A stretch of DNA of 64,000 bases from Zoogloea dura (GTDB lineage Bacteria; Pseudomonadota; Gammaproteobacteria; Burkholderiales; Rhodocyclaceae), in NCBI RefSeq assembly GCF_012927165.1, contig NZ_JABBGA010000017.1:47573-111572 (forward strand). The letters run 5' to 3'. A program made the position numbers and the translations under genes. Numbering within the stretch: position 1 is the stretch's first letter; each line of letters opens with the position of its first letter. Below the pieces are notes generated by a model. That model did not search any database, was not told where the DNA came from, and was given only the letters and a program-made list of their open reading frames with translations. Positions 42,179 to 51,936 of the stretch are shown in pieces.

Positions 42179-43762
42179 ATGGACACCCGATCAAGCTCGC
42201 CAGAAGCTGCCACCCCCAGCCGCCGGCGTTTTCTGAAGGCCGGCGGCCTGCTGTCAGCCGCCGCGCTGGCCCCCGGCCTTACCACCGGTCTGGCCCAGGC
42301 CGCCACCGTTCGCCCACGGGCAACAGCCGGCGACATCGTGATGGCGGATGCCATCGACCTGTCCGGCTGGATCCGCAGGCGCCAGGTGTCCTGCCACGAA
42401 GTCATGACGGCATTCCTGGACCACATCGACCGGATCAACCCCAAGGTCAACGCGATAGTCTCCCTGCAGGAGCGGGATGGGCTGCTCAAGCAGGCCGACG
42501 AGCGTGACCGCCAGCTTCGCGCCGGCCAATACCTGGGCTGGATGCACGGTCTGCCCCAGGCCCCCAAGGATCTGGCCGCCACCGCCGGCATCGTCACCAC
42601 CAGCGGCTCGCCGATCTTCCGCAACTACGTGCCAAAGCAGGACGCGATCATCGTCGAGCGGGTCCGGCGCGCCGGCGCAATCCTGGTCGGCAAGACCAAC
42701 ACGCCGGAGTTCGGCCTCGGCTCCCACACCTACAACACCGTCTTCGGCACCACCGGCAATGCCTACGACCCCAGCCGCTGTGCCGGCGGCAGCAGCGGCG
42801 GCGCAGCGGTGGCCCTGGCGACCCGCATGCTGCCGGTGGCCGACGGCAGCGACATGATGGGCTCCCTGCGCAATCCGGGGGCCTACAACAACGTCTTCGG
42901 CTTTCGTCCGTCCCAGGGGCGGGTCCCCTTCGGGCCCTCCAGCGAAGTCTTCTACCAGCAACTCGGCTACGAAGGCCCGATGGCCCGCACAGTGACCGAC
43001 CTGGCCCTGCTGCTGTCCGTCCAGGCGGGTTTCGATGCGCGCATGCCGCTGAGCATCGACCAGGACCCACGCAGCTTTGCCACCCGCCTCAAACGCGACT
43101 TCAAGGGGGCCCGCATCGGCTGGCTGGGCGACTTCAACGGCTACCTGCCCATGGAGGCCGGCGTGATGGACCTCTGCCGCGAAGCCTTGAAGGGCTTCGA
43201 GGTCATCGGCTGCCAGGTCGAGGAAGCCCGCCCCGACTACGCCATGGAGCAGCTCTGGCAGACCTGGTTGACCCTGCGCCACTTCCTGATCGCCGGCCTC
43301 GCCTCCGGACTTTACGCCGATCCGGCAAAGCGGGCGCTGATGAAGCCCGAAGCAATCTGGGAGATCGAGAACGGCCTGCGCATCAGCGGCGCCGACGTCT
43401 ACCAGGCCTCAGTCCAGCGCAGCAAGTGGTACGAAGCCCTGCGCAAGCTCTTCCAGCGCTACGACTACCTGGTCCTGCCCACCGCCCAGGTCTTCCCCTT
43501 CGACAGCGTCATCCACTGGCCCACCGAAATCGCCGGCCGCAGCATGGACACCTACCACCGCTGGATGGAGGTGGTGGTTGGCGGAACCCTCTCCGGCCTG
43601 CCGGTCATCAACGTCCCCGCCGGCTTCAACGCCGCCGGCCTGCCCATGGGCCTGCAGGTGATGGGCCCGGCCCAGGCCGACCTGGCCGTCCTGCAACTTG
43701 CCCATGCCTACGAGCAAGCCACCCGCTGGGTCCAGAAGCGTCTGCCGGCCCTGATCGCCTAA
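42179..43762 (+). CDS. Tat-exported amidase (amidase signature family)
   Basis: The 527-residue protein starts with a twin-arginine signal (SRRRFLKAGG, cut after AQA) so it should act folded in the periplasm. The amidase-signature core has a catalytic Lys in PQAPKDLAATAG, the GGSSGGAAVALA loop, and the nucleophile Ser in SDMMGSLRNPGA. It hydrolyses a C-N amide bond; the substrate is unknown. A porin follows 26 bases later, suggesting uptake and hydrolysis of one compound. Confidence 0.92.
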   Translation: MDTRSSSPEAATPSRRRFLKAGGLLSAAALAPGLTTGLAQAATVRPRATAGDIVMADAIDLSGWIRRRQVSCHEVMTAFLDHIDRINPKVNAIVSLQERDGLLKQADERDRQLRAGQYLGWMHGLPQAPKDLAATAGIVTTSGSPIFRNYVPKQDAIIVERVRRAGAILVGKTNTPEFGLGSHTYNTVFGTTGNAYDPSRCAGGSSGGAAVALATRMLPVADGSDMMGSLRNPGAYNNVFGFRPSQGRVPFGPSSEVFYQQLGYEGPMARTVTDLALLLSVQAGFDARMPLSIDQDPRSFATRLKRDFKGARIGWLGDFNGYLPMEAGVMDLCREALKGFEVIGCQVEEARPDYAMEQLWQTWLTLRHFLIAGLASGLYADPAKRALMKPEAIWEIENGLRISGADVYQASVQRSKWYEALRKLFQRYDYLVLPTAQVFPFDSVIHWPTEIAGRSMDTYHRWMEVVVGGTLSGLPVINVPAGFNAAGLPMGLQVMGPAQADLAVLQLAHAYEQATRWVQKRLPALIA

Positions 43763-43788
43763 GCCCCGAGCCCCTGCCAAGGAGAACA

Positions 43789-45150
43789 ATGATGAACCTC
43801 ACCGCCCGCCGTACCCCCCTCGCCACCCCGCTCAGCACCCTGCTCGCCGGTCTGCTGCTGGCCGGCGCCACACCCGCCTCCGCCGCCGACGAGGCAGCCG
43901 AACTGCGCAGCATGCTCAAGCAGATCCAGGAACGCCTGGAGGCCCTCGAAAAGAAGGACAAGGCAGCCACCGTCGCTACCGCGGCCGTCCCCCCCGCCTC
44001 CGGCAAGCAATACATCGAGGCCGGCGACCTGCCCGGCTCCTTCCGTGTCCCCGGCTCCGACACTTCGATCAAGCTGTACGGCAACGTGCGGACGGATGCC
44101 ACCTATGACTTCAAGGGCCGCATTGCGGCAGTCAACAGCTATGGCTGGGCCAACAGCCTGTTTCTGCAGCCCTTCGACAGCAGCGCCGCCGGCAAGCGCA
44201 GCGGCCAGACCTTCGCCACCGCCCGCGGCTCCCGCTTCGGCTTCCTGACCAGCACCCCGACCGCCGAATACGGTCCGGTCACCACCAAGCTGGAGGGCGA
44301 CTTCGACGGCCTCAACACCCTCGGCGGCGAAACCCAGACCACCGTGCGCCTGCGCGAGGCCTGGGGCAAGATCGGCGGCCTGCTGGTCGGCCAGACCTGG
44401 AGCACCTTCGTGGATCTGCGCGCCCAGCCGGACCTCATCGAGTGGAACGGCACCGGCATCACCCCGACGATCCGCCAGGCCATGGCCCGCTACAGCCTGC
44501 CTGTGGGTGCCCGGGGACGGGTGGACCTCGCTGTCGAGAACACGATCGGCTCGACCCTGGTCAAGTCGCCAGTAGCCGACTATGACACTGGCTTCGACTA
44601 TGTCGCCGCCTTCACCCAGGACACAGATTGGGGCCACTATTCCGTGCGCGCCGTGACCCTCGGCTACAAGAACGACCAGCACAGCAAGCAGGGCTATGGC
44701 CTGGCCGCCAGCAGCCGTATCAACCTGGGCCGCCAGGACAGCATCGTGCTGATGGCCGCCGGGGGCGAAGGGATCGGACGCTACATGTACAACGGTCTGG
44801 TGCAGGGCGCCGTCAATACCCCCGACGGCATCCGCCTGTGGCGTGGCTGGGGTGCCCATGCCGGCTATACGCACCGCTGGTCCGACAGCCTGCGCTCGAC
44901 CCTCGCCATGGCCGAGACTCACTTCGAACGGGATGACCTGGCCAATGCCGCCCAGCGTGCCAACAGCCCAGCCGGCGCCGACTTCTACCCCAATGAGAAA
45001 TTGCGCCAGTTCTGGATCAACACCTTCTGGAACCCGGCCCGCAACGTCGACCTCGGGGTGGATTACAGCTACGGCAAGCGGGAAACCTTCAACGGCGAGA
45101 AAGGCACGGTCAGCCGTCTGGGCACCATGCTGCGCTACAACTTCAACTGA
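43789..45150 (+). CDS. DcaP-like trimeric outer-membrane porin
   Basis: The 453-residue protein has a signal peptide (cut near ASA-AD), a short coiled-coil stretch (DEAAELRSMLKQIQERLEA, then LEKKD) and a barrel that begins TSIKLYGNVRTDATYDF and ends LRYNFN. DFDGLN, LREAWGKIGGLLVGQTWSTF and FWINTFWNPARNVDLG are typical DcaP-family stretches. DcaP of Acinetobacter transports dicarboxylates and beta-lactamase inhibitors. Two in-frame ATGs (43789, 43792) follow AAGGAGAAC. It is in one operon with the amidase. Confidence 0.87.
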   Translation: MMNLTARRTPLATPLSTLLAGLLLAGATPASAADEAAELRSMLKQIQERLEALEKKDKAATVATAAVPPASGKQYIEAGDLPGSFRVPGSDTSIKLYGNVRTDATYDFKGRIAAVNSYGWANSLFLQPFDSSAAGKRSGQTFATARGSRFGFLTSTPTAEYGPVTTKLEGDFDGLNTLGGETQTTVRLREAWGKIGGLLVGQTWSTFVDLRAQPDLIEWNGTGITPTIRQAMARYSLPVGARGRVDLAVENTIGSTLVKSPVADYDTGFDYVAAFTQDTDWGHYSVRAVTLGYKNDQHSKQGYGLAASSRINLGRQDSIVLMAAGGEGIGRYMYNGLVQGAVNTPDGIRLWRGWGAHAGYTHRWSDSLRSTLAMAETHFERDDLANAAQRANSPAGADFYPNEKLRQFWINTFWNPARNVDLGVDYSYGKRETFNGEKGTVSRLGTMLRYNFN

Positions 45151-45175
45151 GCACGCCCATCACACCAGCCCCCGC

Positions 45176-45496
45176 CTACTGGGGGCTGGACAGCTTCATC
45201 AGCACCAGGCCGGCAACGATGAGCGCGGCGGCCAGGACCCGCCCGACACCAAGCGGCTCGCCCAGCACCATGACGCCGACGACGAAAGCTCCCAGCGCAC
45301 CGATGCCAGTCCAGATGGCGTAGGCGGTACCCAGCGGGAGCGTTTTCATGGCAAGGGAAAGCAGACCGAAACTGGCCGCGACGGTGACGAGGGTGATCAC
45401 GCTCGGCACCAGCCGGGTGAAGCCCTCGGACTGCTTCATGGTGAACACCCACACGATTTCCAGCAGTCCCGCACACAACAACATGATCCAGGCCAT
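45176..45496 (-). CDS. Small multidrug resistance exporter, SugE/Gdx-like
   Basis: The 106-residue protein has four transmembrane helices and the conserved membrane Glu in LLCAGLLEIVWVF. FTMKQSEGF and the GTAYAIWTGIGALG helix point to the SugE/Gdx branch (guanidinium exporters) more than EmrE. The ATG at 45496 is inside an RNA hairpin region described separately. It lies directly downstream of tRNA-Ser on the same strand. Confidence 0.9.
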   Translation of the reverse strand: MAWIMLLCAGLLEIVWVFTMKQSEGFTRLVPSVITLVTVAASFGLLSLAMKTLPLGTAYAIWTGIGALGAFVVGVMVLGEPLGVGRVLAAALIVAGLVLMKLSSPQ

Positions 45497-45499
45497 CAA

Positions 45500-45531
45500 C
45501 GGCTCCTCAGAAAAGAGCCGGGCCGTCCCGG
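45500..45531 (-). promoter_or_regulatory. Two adjoining leader hairpins before SMR gene, one with an ACGG loop
   Basis: On the minus strand CCGGG-ACGG-CCCGG forms a perfect hairpin (45531-45518). It is followed by CGGCTC and GAGCCG (45520-45500), whose stem contains the GAGGAG ribosome binding site. The two stems share bases, so they compete. ACGR tetraloops are the hallmark of guanidine-II riboswitches, but the usual second ACGR hairpin upstream is not clear. Confidence 0.4.
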
Positions 45532-45636
45532 ACATTGCGCCCCTGGGCAGGGGGAGGACGTGGCCTCTGCTATCAGGACAGCCTGGCCGGGAATCGGTTC
45601 CCAGGAGGGCCAGACGTGCCCGCAAAACGGTTCTGC

Positions 45637-45724
45637 TGGCGGAGGCGGTGAGATTCGAACTCACGAAGGGTTTCCCCTTGCCGGTTTTCAAGACCGGTGC
45701 AATCGACCACTCTGCCACACCTCC
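45637..45724 (-). tRNA. tRNA-Ser (UGA anticodon)
   Basis: The minus strand reads GGAGGTG at the acceptor 5' end and CGCCTCC-G-CCA at the 3' end, which pair over seven bases. The anticodon loop is CTTGAAA, giving UGA, which reads serine codons of the UCN box. A long variable arm (GCAAGGGGAAACCCTT) and TTCGAATC T-loop complete a class II serine tRNA. The 3' CCA is encoded. Confidence 0.96.
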
Positions 45725-45856
45725 CGCAGGGCGCGCATTCTAACACGCCCATTCCAGCCGCCAAGACCATGGAATAGCCGCGGTTGAAACTTCCTGGGGC
45801 CTCCGCTACTCTCAGGCAGTGCAGGCTCAGCTGCTCAACGATTTCGGAGGATTTAA

Positions 45857-46543
45857 ATGCAACTCGACACTTACGGTCAGCAAACGCAGGTTTTGGCGCA
45901 AGGCGCGAACCGCGTGCTGCGCAATACCTACATGCTGCTTGCCCTCACGATGGTGCCGACCGTTGCCGGTGCGCTGCTCGGCGTGCAGATGCAGTTCTCG
46001 TTCCTGGCCGGCAACCCCTTCCTGGCCTTCATGCTGTTCCTGGGCATCTCGTTCGCCTTCTTCTACGGGATCGAGAAGAACAAGAACAGCGGCCTCGGCG
46101 TGGCACTGTTGCTGGGTTTCACCTTCTTCATGGGCCTGATGCTGTCGCGCATCCTGCAGGTGGCCCTGGGCTTCTCCAACGGCGGTTCCATGATCGCCCT
46201 GGCGGCCGGCGGCACCGGTGCCATCTTCGCAACGATGGCTGGCATTGCCAGTGTGTCCAAGCGCGACTTCACCAGCATGGGCAAGTTCCTGACGGTAGGC
46301 CTGGTGGTTGTGCTGCTGGCTTCCGTGGCCAACATCTTCCTGCAGATGCCGGTGCTGCACCTGGTCGTGTCGGCAGCGGTGGTGCTGCTGTTCTCGGGCT
46401 ACATCCTGTACGACATCAGCAACATCATCCAGGGCGGCGAAACCAACTACGTCACGGCGACCCTGGCGGTGTACCTCGATGTGTACAACGTCTTTGTCAG
46501 CCTGCTGAACCTGATCATGGCCTTCGGCGGCGATCGCGACTGA
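45857..46543 (+). CDS. Bax inhibitor-1 / YccA family membrane protein
   Basis: The 228-residue protein has seven transmembrane helices. The conserved ATMAGIASVSKRDFTSMGK segment and the C-terminal SGYILYDISNIIQGGE and YLDVYNVFVSLL motifs carry the paired Asp residues that form a pH-sensitive Ca2+ gate in BsYetJ. YccA modulates the FtsH protease in E. coli. GGAGG lies nine bases before the ATG. A strong terminator follows. Confidence 0.94.
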   Translation: MQLDTYGQQTQVLAQGANRVLRNTYMLLALTMVPTVAGALLGVQMQFSFLAGNPFLAFMLFLGISFAFFYGIEKNKNSGLGVALLLGFTFFMGLMLSRILQVALGFSNGGSMIALAAGGTGAIFATMAGIASVSKRDFTSMGKFLTVGLVVVLLASVANIFLQMPVLHLVVSAAVVLLFSGYILYDISNIIQGGETNYVTATLAVYLDVYNVFVSLLNLIMAFGGDRD

Positions 46544-46562
46544 TCCCTGCCAGCCTGCATCG

Positions 46563-46593
46563 AAAACGGCGACCCGCGGGTCGCCGTTTTTTT
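46563..46593 (+). terminator. Terminator after Bax inhibitor-1 gene
   Basis: A CGGCGACCC / GGGTCGCCG stem is followed by T7. The A4 on the left side could also help end the convergent rlmD transcript. Confidence 0.9.
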
Positions 46594-46609
46594 GGCCGAC
46601 GGATGCGCC

Positions 46610-47923
46610 TCAGGCCCGCTCGAACAGCGCAATCGACTCCACGTGGGAGGTTTGGGGGAACATGTTGGCGATCCCCGCTCCCTTCAGCACATAGCCCTTT
46701 TCGTGGATCAGCACCGCAGCATCCCGTGCCAGCGTAGCCGGGTTGCAGGACACATAGACGATCCGCCGAGGCGCCTTCGGGCCGAGGGCCTTGGCTACGG
46801 CAACAGCCCCCTCCCGCGGCGGGTCGATCAGCATCTTGTCCAAGTGCCCCAGTGCATCGATGCTGTCCTCGGTCGCCTCGAACAGGTTGGCGGCATGGAA
46901 TTCGCTGAGCGCCGCCAGGCCGTTGGCTGCCGCATTCTCGGCCGCCCGCCGCACCAGTGCGTCGCTGCCTTCCACCCCGATGACCCGGGCGCCCAACTTG
47001 GCGATGGGCAGGCTGAAGTTGCCCAGCCCGCAGAACAGGTCGGCAATGCGCTCGCCCGGCCGGGGATCCAGCAACTGCATCGCACGGCGCATCAGCAGAC
47101 GATTGATGCCCATGTTCACCTGGGTGAAGTCGGTCGGCCGGAAGGCCATCGAAACGCCAAACTCCGGCAGGGAATAGGCCAGCCCGGGAGCCTCCGCCGG
47201 GAACAGGCGACGGGCCGAATCGGGACCACTGGCCTGCCCCCACACCTGCACACCCTCCGCGGCCGCGAAGGCCTCCAGGCTCGCCTCATCGGCCGCCGTG
47301 AAAGGCAGCAGATGCCGCAGCACCAGCACGATGATGCCCTCTCCGACTGCGATTTCGATCTGCGGCACCCGGTCCGGCGCAGACAGGCCGGCGATCAGCG
47401 CTTTCAGCCGGGGCACCATCTGCGACACATTGGGTGGCAGGATCCGGCACTCGTCCATCGGCGCCACATAGCTGCTCCGACGCTCGTGGAAGCCCAGCAG
47501 CAAGCCTCCCTTGCTGGGCACCAGGCGGACGGTCAGGCGGGCGCGGTAACGGTAGCCCCAGGTCGGGCCGAGGATGGGCGGATAGATCACTTCGGCCCGG
47601 ATCCGGCCAAGGTGCCACAAGGCATCCTCCAGGACCCGCTGCTTGGCCGCCACCTGGGCCCCGGGCTCGAGGTGCTGCATGCTGCACCCACCGCACACGC
47701 CATAGTGGGGACAGGGCGGCGTCACCCGCCGGGAACTGGCCTTGAGGATGCGGACCGCCTCGCCCACTTCAAACTTGGGCTTGCTGCGATAGGCGCGGTA
47801 GATCACCCGCTCTCCGGGCAAGGCGCCATCGATGAAGACCACCTTGCCCTCCACGTGCGCCACACCACGCCCTTCATGGTCGAGGGATTCGATGGTGGCT
47901 TCGCGGTGGGGCGTGGCATTCAT
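46610..47923 (-). CDS. rlmD: 23S rRNA (uracil-1939-C5)-methyltransferase
   Basis: The 437-residue protein has an N-terminal TRAM domain ([20 protein letters not shown]), a 4Fe-4S binding cluster ([14 protein letters not shown]), a SAM-binding domain ([15 protein letters not shown]) and the catalytic DPPREGA then [10 protein letters not shown] motifs. It methylates U1939 of 23S rRNA. The ATG at 47923 begins the TRAM domain; an upstream open frame extends into the intergenic region. It is divergent from the ribosomal oxygenase gene. Confidence 0.95.
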   Translation of the reverse strand: MNATPHREATIESLDHEGRGVAHVEGKVVFIDGALPGERVIYRAYRSKPKFEVGEAVRILKASSRRVTPPCPHYGVCGGCSMQHLEPGAQVAAKQRVLEDALWHLGRIRAEVIYPPILGPTWGYRYRARLTVRLVPSKGGLLLGFHERRSSYVAPMDECRILPPNVSQMVPRLKALIAGLSAPDRVPQIEIAVGEGIIVLVLRHLLPFTAADEASLEAFAAAEGVQVWGQASGPDSARRLFPAEAPGLAYSLPEFGVSMAFRPTDFTQVNMGINRLLMRRAMQLLDPRPGERIADLFCGLGNFSLPIAKLGARVIGVEGSDALVRRAAENAAANGLAALSEFHAANLFEATEDSIDALGHLDKMLIDPPREGAVAVAKALGPKAPRRIVYVSCNPATLARDAAVLIHEKGYVLKGAGIANMFPQTSHVESIALFERA

Positions 47924-47995
47924 GGCAGGGCAACCGGAGAGAGGCAGAAGGGGCGCCATTTTAGCCCGCGCAAAAGTGTTGGCAAGACAAGGCGT

Positions 47996-48001
47996 TATAA
48001 T
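47996..48001 (+). promoter_or_regulatory. -10 element very close to the oxygenase start codon
   Basis: A perfect TATAAT ends eight bases before the ATG at 48009. No Shine-Dalgarno lies between. Transcription would begin at or beside the ATG, as in leaderless mRNA. No good -35 box is seen at 16-18 bases. Confidence 0.5.
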
Positions 48002-48008
48002 CCGTCCC

Positions 48009-49139
48009 ATGACTCAGATACTTCTAGGCGGCCTGACGGCGGAGGAATTCCTCGCCGAATACTGGCAAAAGAAACCACTGCTGATCCGCCAGGCAGTTCC
48101 CGGCTTCACCGGCGTCGTGACCAAGGACGAGCTTTTCCAGCTCGCCCGCGACGAGGATGTGGAGTCCCGTTACGTCACCCACGACGGGCGCCACTGGGAA
48201 GTCATCCGCGGCCCCCAAAAGGCCTCCGACCTCAAGCGCAAGAAGCATCCGTGGACGGTGCTGGTACAAGGCCTCAACCTCTTCTGCCCGGATGGCGACG
48301 CCCTGCTCCACCGCTTCAACTTCATCCCCCAGGCCCGCCTGGATGACCTGATGGTCAGCTACGCCATCGACGGCGGCGGGGTCGGCCCGCACTTCGACAA
48401 CTACGACGTGTTCCTGCTGCAAGGCATCGGCCAGCGCCGCTGGCAGATCGCCAACCAGGACGACCGCAGCCTGGTCGAAGGCGCGCCGCTCAAGATTCTC
48501 AAGGATTTCCGACCGGTGCACGATTGGGTCCTGAACCCCGGGGACATGCTCTACCTGCCCCCCCACTGGGCCCACAACGGTATCGCCATCGGCGAATGCA
48601 CGACCTATTCGATCGGCTTCCGCTCACCCAGCTACCAGGAGCTGGCCCAGCAGTTCCTGGGACACCTCCAGGACAGCCTCGAACTGGACGGCATCTATGC
48701 CGACCCCGACCTGAAACTCCAGTCCCACCCGGCGGAAATCGGCGATGCCATGATCGACCGGGTCGCGGAGCAGCTAACGCGCATCACTTGGAGCCGCGAA
48801 GACGTCCGCAGCTTCCTGGGCAGCTACCTCACCGAGCCCAAGCCCCACGTCTTCTTCGATGCGCCCGACGAACCCCTCGATTTCGACGAGTTCATTGCCG
48901 CCTGCGCCACCGACGGCTTCAGCCTGGATGCGCGCAGCCTGTTCCTGTTCTCCAACGGACAGTTCTTTCTCAACGGTGAAACCGTCGAGGTCGACGAAAG
49001 CGACCGGAAAGCCCTGTGCCAGCTCGCCGATGAGCGCCGTCTTCCAAGCCTGGCGGGCATCTCCGGGCCAATGCAGGAAGAACTCCACGAGTGGTATTGC
49101 TGCGGCTTTGCCTTCCCATCAGGCGCTTTGATGGACTGA
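48009..49139 (+). CDS. JmjC/cupin-4 ribosomal oxygenase (YcfD/RoxA-like)
   Basis: The 376-residue protein has the Fe(II)/2-oxoglutarate site as [10 protein letters not shown] (His-x-Asp) and the distal His in [11 protein letters not shown]. The C-terminal wing (residues ~250-376) is also typical of YcfD. E. coli YcfD hydroxylates an Arg of ribosomal protein L16. The start [15 protein letters not shown] matches the family. Neighbouring rlmD also modifies the ribosome. Confidence 0.92.
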   Translation: MTQILLGGLTAEEFLAEYWQKKPLLIRQAVPGFTGVVTKDELFQLARDEDVESRYVTHDGRHWEVIRGPQKASDLKRKKHPWTVLVQGLNLFCPDGDALLHRFNFIPQARLDDLMVSYAIDGGGVGPHFDNYDVFLLQGIGQRRWQIANQDDRSLVEGAPLKILKDFRPVHDWVLNPGDMLYLPPHWAHNGIAIGECTTYSIGFRSPSYQELAQQFLGHLQDSLELDGIYADPDLKLQSHPAEIGDAMIDRVAEQLTRITWSREDVRSFLGSYLTEPKPHVFFDAPDEPLDFDEFIAACATDGFSLDARSLFLFSNGQFFLNGETVEVDESDRKALCQLADERRLPSLAGISGPMQEELHEWYCCGFAFPSGALMD

Positions 49140-49318
49140 TCAGGGCCGGAGCTTGAAGCTGCCAAAAGTTGACAGAAAGCCGAAAGGGTTGCCGCGTCGC
49201 AACAATGTCTTTATTCAAGCACTTCCTCCGTGTTAACATACACAGTAGATCGGGTCCCCCACCTGATTGCCCCTAAATTTAGTTGTCGCACTTCATTTAT
49301 CGATAAGGGAAATCAACA

Positions 49319-49582
49319 ATGAAACAATCTCTCCTGGTTGCTGCTCTCGTTGCACTCGCTGTGTCCGCCTGCGGCAAGAAGGAAGAGCCGAAGCCCGTTG
49401 AAGCTCCGGCCCCCGCTGCTGCCCCCGCTGAAGTCAAGCCCGCTGAAGCTGCACCCGCTGCTCCGGCCGCTGATGCCAAGCCCGCTGAAGGCGCTGCCGC
49501 CCCGGCCGCCGACGCTGCCAAGCCCGCCGAAGGCGCTGCTGCCGCTCCGGCCGCTGAAGCCAAGCCCGAAGAGAAGAAGTAA
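49319..49582 (+). CDS. Small Ala/Pro/Lys-rich lipoprotein
   Basis: The 87-residue protein has a lipoprotein signal (MKQSLLVAALVALAVSAC) with the lipidated Cys at residue 18. The mature part is a low-complexity chain with repeated KPAEGAA and PAADA units and a Lys-rich end. It should be an extended chain tethered to a membrane. Proteins of this look are common in betaproteobacteria but have no assigned role. A strong terminator follows. Confidence 0.8.
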   Translation: MKQSLLVAALVALAVSACGKKEEPKPVEAPAPAAAPAEVKPAEAAPAAPAADAKPAEGAAAPAADAAKPAEGAAAAPAAEAKPEEKK

Positions 49583-49600
49583 TATTCTTTCCGGCAAAAA

Positions 49601-49626
49601 AGCCAACCTGCGGGTTGGCTTTTTTT
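49601..49626 (+). terminator. Terminator after small lipoprotein gene
   Basis: AGCCAACC and GGTTGGCT pair around a short loop and are followed by T6 or more. Confidence 0.92.
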
Positions 49627-49642
49627 ACGCCTGATGACAGGC

Positions 49643-49676
49643 AAAAAAACAGGCGCCGGACATGTCCGGCGCCTGT
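49643..49676 (-). terminator. Terminator after dapA-bamC
   Basis: The near-perfect palindrome ACAGGCGCCGG...CCGGCGCCTGT is followed on the minus strand by seven T, ending the bamC transcript. Confidence 0.9.
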
Positions 49677-49703
49677 TTGCATACCTGCCCTGTCGTTGGC
49701 GAC

Positions 49704-50876
49704 TTACTTGAGCTGCTGGAACAGCAGGCCCAGGATCTTCCGGGCGGATTCCGAAGTATCGGTGCCCCCTTCGCGGGTCAGGACCTGGATGGACGACCCC
49801 GCCCCCGCGGTCTTCACATGGATCCGGTACTGGCTGCCGGAGACCACGCTGGGCTTGGCCGAGGAACGCCAGAAGGCAAGCTTGGAGAGGATGCCCTCAT
49901 CGTCGCCCTTCTTCTTCACGTCCACTTCCGGATCGACGTAACGGACGTAGTAGAGGCCCTGGGAACGATCCCGATCCTCCACGGTGAAGCCGACACGGTC
50001 GAGCGCCAGGCCGACACGCCGCCAGGCACGGTCGAAACCCTCTTCCACCTGGAGTACCGACGCGCCGGTCGGGGCACTCTCCAGCTTGGCCTTCTCCGCC
50101 TGGGGCTTGGCAGCGATCTGGGCCTTGGCCCGGACTTCATCCGCGCCAAGACGGATCATCAGGCGCTGCAGGAACTCGGCTTCGAGCTCGGGATCGGCCG
50201 CGCGGGGCTGCCAGATGGTCCGGTCCTTGGCCTCGTTGGGGTAGATTTCCATCATGCCGCGATGGCTGACGTAGATCTCCACGAAGCCTGCCTCGCCCCC
50301 CTTCTCCAGCCGGGTGCGGAACTTATCACGCTCGGGGGTGGAGTAGAGGCCATCGATGACCTTGCCGATGGTGTTACGGATGATGCCGTTATCGATCTTG
50401 GCCCGGTTCTCAGCCCAGTCGGTTTCCATGACACCAATCTCGGGACGGTCCACGTTCAGGAGGAAACCGTTCTCCTGCCAGAACTCACGCACCAGCGGCC
50501 AGATCTTCTCCGGTGTACCGGGCACGACGAGCCAGCGCTGGGTACCGGAGCGCTCCACCCGCATCTTGTCGATGGACTGCGGCGCCACGGCCACCGGCCC
50601 ACTGGTGGCCGAAGGCGCGCCACCCTGTGCAGTGCGCTCCGCGTTGTAGGCGGAGAAGGTGGCACTACCCTTGGGGTTGATGTCAGGGACCGCATACCGG
50701 TCGTCCGCCGTGGGCGCCGTCAGGTCGGGCGGGATTTCAAGGGTAGACCGCGCTGGCGCGGAAGAGGCACTCTTGTAATCGATCTTCTTCGATTCCAGCA
50801 AGGAACCAGAGCAACCGGCGAGGGCGATCGTCGCGACAACGACCGCCGAACCGGAAGCCAGCTTTCGGCTTTGCAT
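49704..50876 (-). CDS. bamC: Outer-membrane protein assembly factor BamC (NlpB)
   Basis: The 390-residue lipoprotein has a lipobox ending in Cys (VATIALAGC, Cys about residue 22), the BamC unstructured segment (SLLESKKIDYKSASS, then LEIPPDLTAP) that contacts BamD, and two helix-grip domains (about 110-210 and 270-390). It joins the Bam complex that inserts beta-barrel proteins. It lies 29 bases after dapA on the same strand, the usual order in proteobacteria. Confidence 0.92.
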   Translation of the reverse strand: MQSRKLASGSAVVVATIALAGCSGSLLESKKIDYKSASSAPARSTLEIPPDLTAPTADDRYAVPDINPKGSATFSAYNAERTAQGGAPSATSGPVAVAPQSIDKMRVERSGTQRWLVVPGTPEKIWPLVREFWQENGFLLNVDRPEIGVMETDWAENRAKIDNGIIRNTIGKVIDGLYSTPERDKFRTRLEKGGEAGFVEIYVSHRGMMEIYPNEAKDRTIWQPRAADPELEAEFLQRLMIRLGADEVRAKAQIAAKPQAEKAKLESAPTGASVLQVEEGFDRAWRRVGLALDRVGFTVEDRDRSQGLYYVRYVDPEVDVKKKGDDEGILSKLAFWRSSAKPSVVSGSQYRIHVKTAGAGSSIQVLTREGGTDTSESARKILGLLFQQLK

Positions 50877-50905
50877 GCGTAACCCTCGGGGTGGGAACAA
50901 CAGAT

Positions 50906-51784
50906 TCAAACTTCGATGCCGGCCTGACGCATGGCGTCGCGGACACGTTCGTGGCAAGCCTCGGACAGGGTCGTCAGCGGCAGGCGGATGCCCTTGCCAA
51001 CAAAACCCATCTGCTCGACCGCCCACTTCACCGGAATGGGGTTGGCTTCACAGAAGAGGTGGCGATGGAGGCCCACCAGCTTCGCATTGAGATCACGGGC
51101 ACGGATGCCGTCGCCCGCAGCAGCGGCCACGCACATCTCGTGCATCAGGCGGGGCGCCACGTTGGCAGTCACCGAGATGGTGCCATGACCACCCAGCATG
51201 ATGAAGGCCATGGCCGTCATGTCATCGCCGGTATACAACGCGAAACCCTCGGGCGCCCGTGCAACCAGGTCGCAGGCGCGATCGATGCTGCCGGTCGCAT
51301 CCTTGATGCCGATGATGTTGGGCACCTCGGCCAGCCGCAGCGCGGTGTCGTTGGACAGATCGGCCACCGTGCGCCCGGGCACGTTGTACAGGATCATCGG
51401 CAGCGGGCTGGCCTCTGCGATGGTCCGGAAGTGCTGGTACAGGCCTTCCTGGGTCGGGCGGTTGTAATAGGGAACCACGGACAGCCCCGCCACCGCCCCC
51501 GCCTTGCGGGAGAACTCAGTCAGCTCGATGGCCTCACGGGTGCTGTTGGCACCGGTGCCGGCGATGATCGGCGTGCGGCCCGCAGAATGCTCGACGGCCA
51601 CCCGGATCAGCTCGCAGTGCTCTTCGACATTGACCGTCGGCGATTCACCGGTGGTGCCGACAACGACGATCCCGTCGGTGCCTTCCTTGATGTGGAAATC
51701 GATGAGGCTGCGGAATCGGGGCAGATCCAGGCTGCCATCCTCGTGCATCGGAGTGACGATGGCGACAATCGAACCGGTAATCAT
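50906..51784 (-). CDS. dapA: 4-hydroxy-tetrahydrodipicolinate synthase
   Basis: The 292-residue (beta/alpha)8 protein has [15 protein letters not shown] and the catalytic Lys in IIGIKDATG (about residue 161), with the active Tyr in [12 protein letters not shown]. It condenses pyruvate with aspartate semialdehyde in lysine and diaminopimelate synthesis. Size and motifs match E. coli DapA. It is the first gene of dapA-bamC. Confidence 0.97.
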   Translation of the reverse strand: MITGSIVAIVTPMHEDGSLDLPRFRSLIDFHIKEGTDGIVVVGTTGESPTVNVEEHCELIRVAVEHSAGRTPIIAGTGANSTREAIELTEFSRKAGAVAGLSVVPYYNRPTQEGLYQHFRTIAEASPLPMILYNVPGRTVADLSNDTALRLAEVPNIIGIKDATGSIDRACDLVARAPEGFALYTGDDMTAMAFIMLGGHGTISVTANVAPRLMHEMCVAAAAGDGIRARDLNAKLVGLHRHLFCEANPIPVKWAVEQMGFVGKGIRLPLTTLSEACHERVRDAMRQAGIEV

Positions 51785-51936
51785 GGGCTATCGGGGAAAG
51801 AGGGAAAGTTGAGTATTGTACCCAATCACTTCGGGAAGGCTAGACGGACGCAAACTGCGCTTACCAAATCCGTCGCGGAACAATGATCCCCGCCGAAACG
51901 GGGATGGCCCGCCCTGACTCCAGGGCAGCAGGGGTC

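Noticed and set aside
46515..48346. Overlapping long frames on both strands around rlmD
   Set aside because: Only the rlmD and oxygenase frames carry catalytic motifs.
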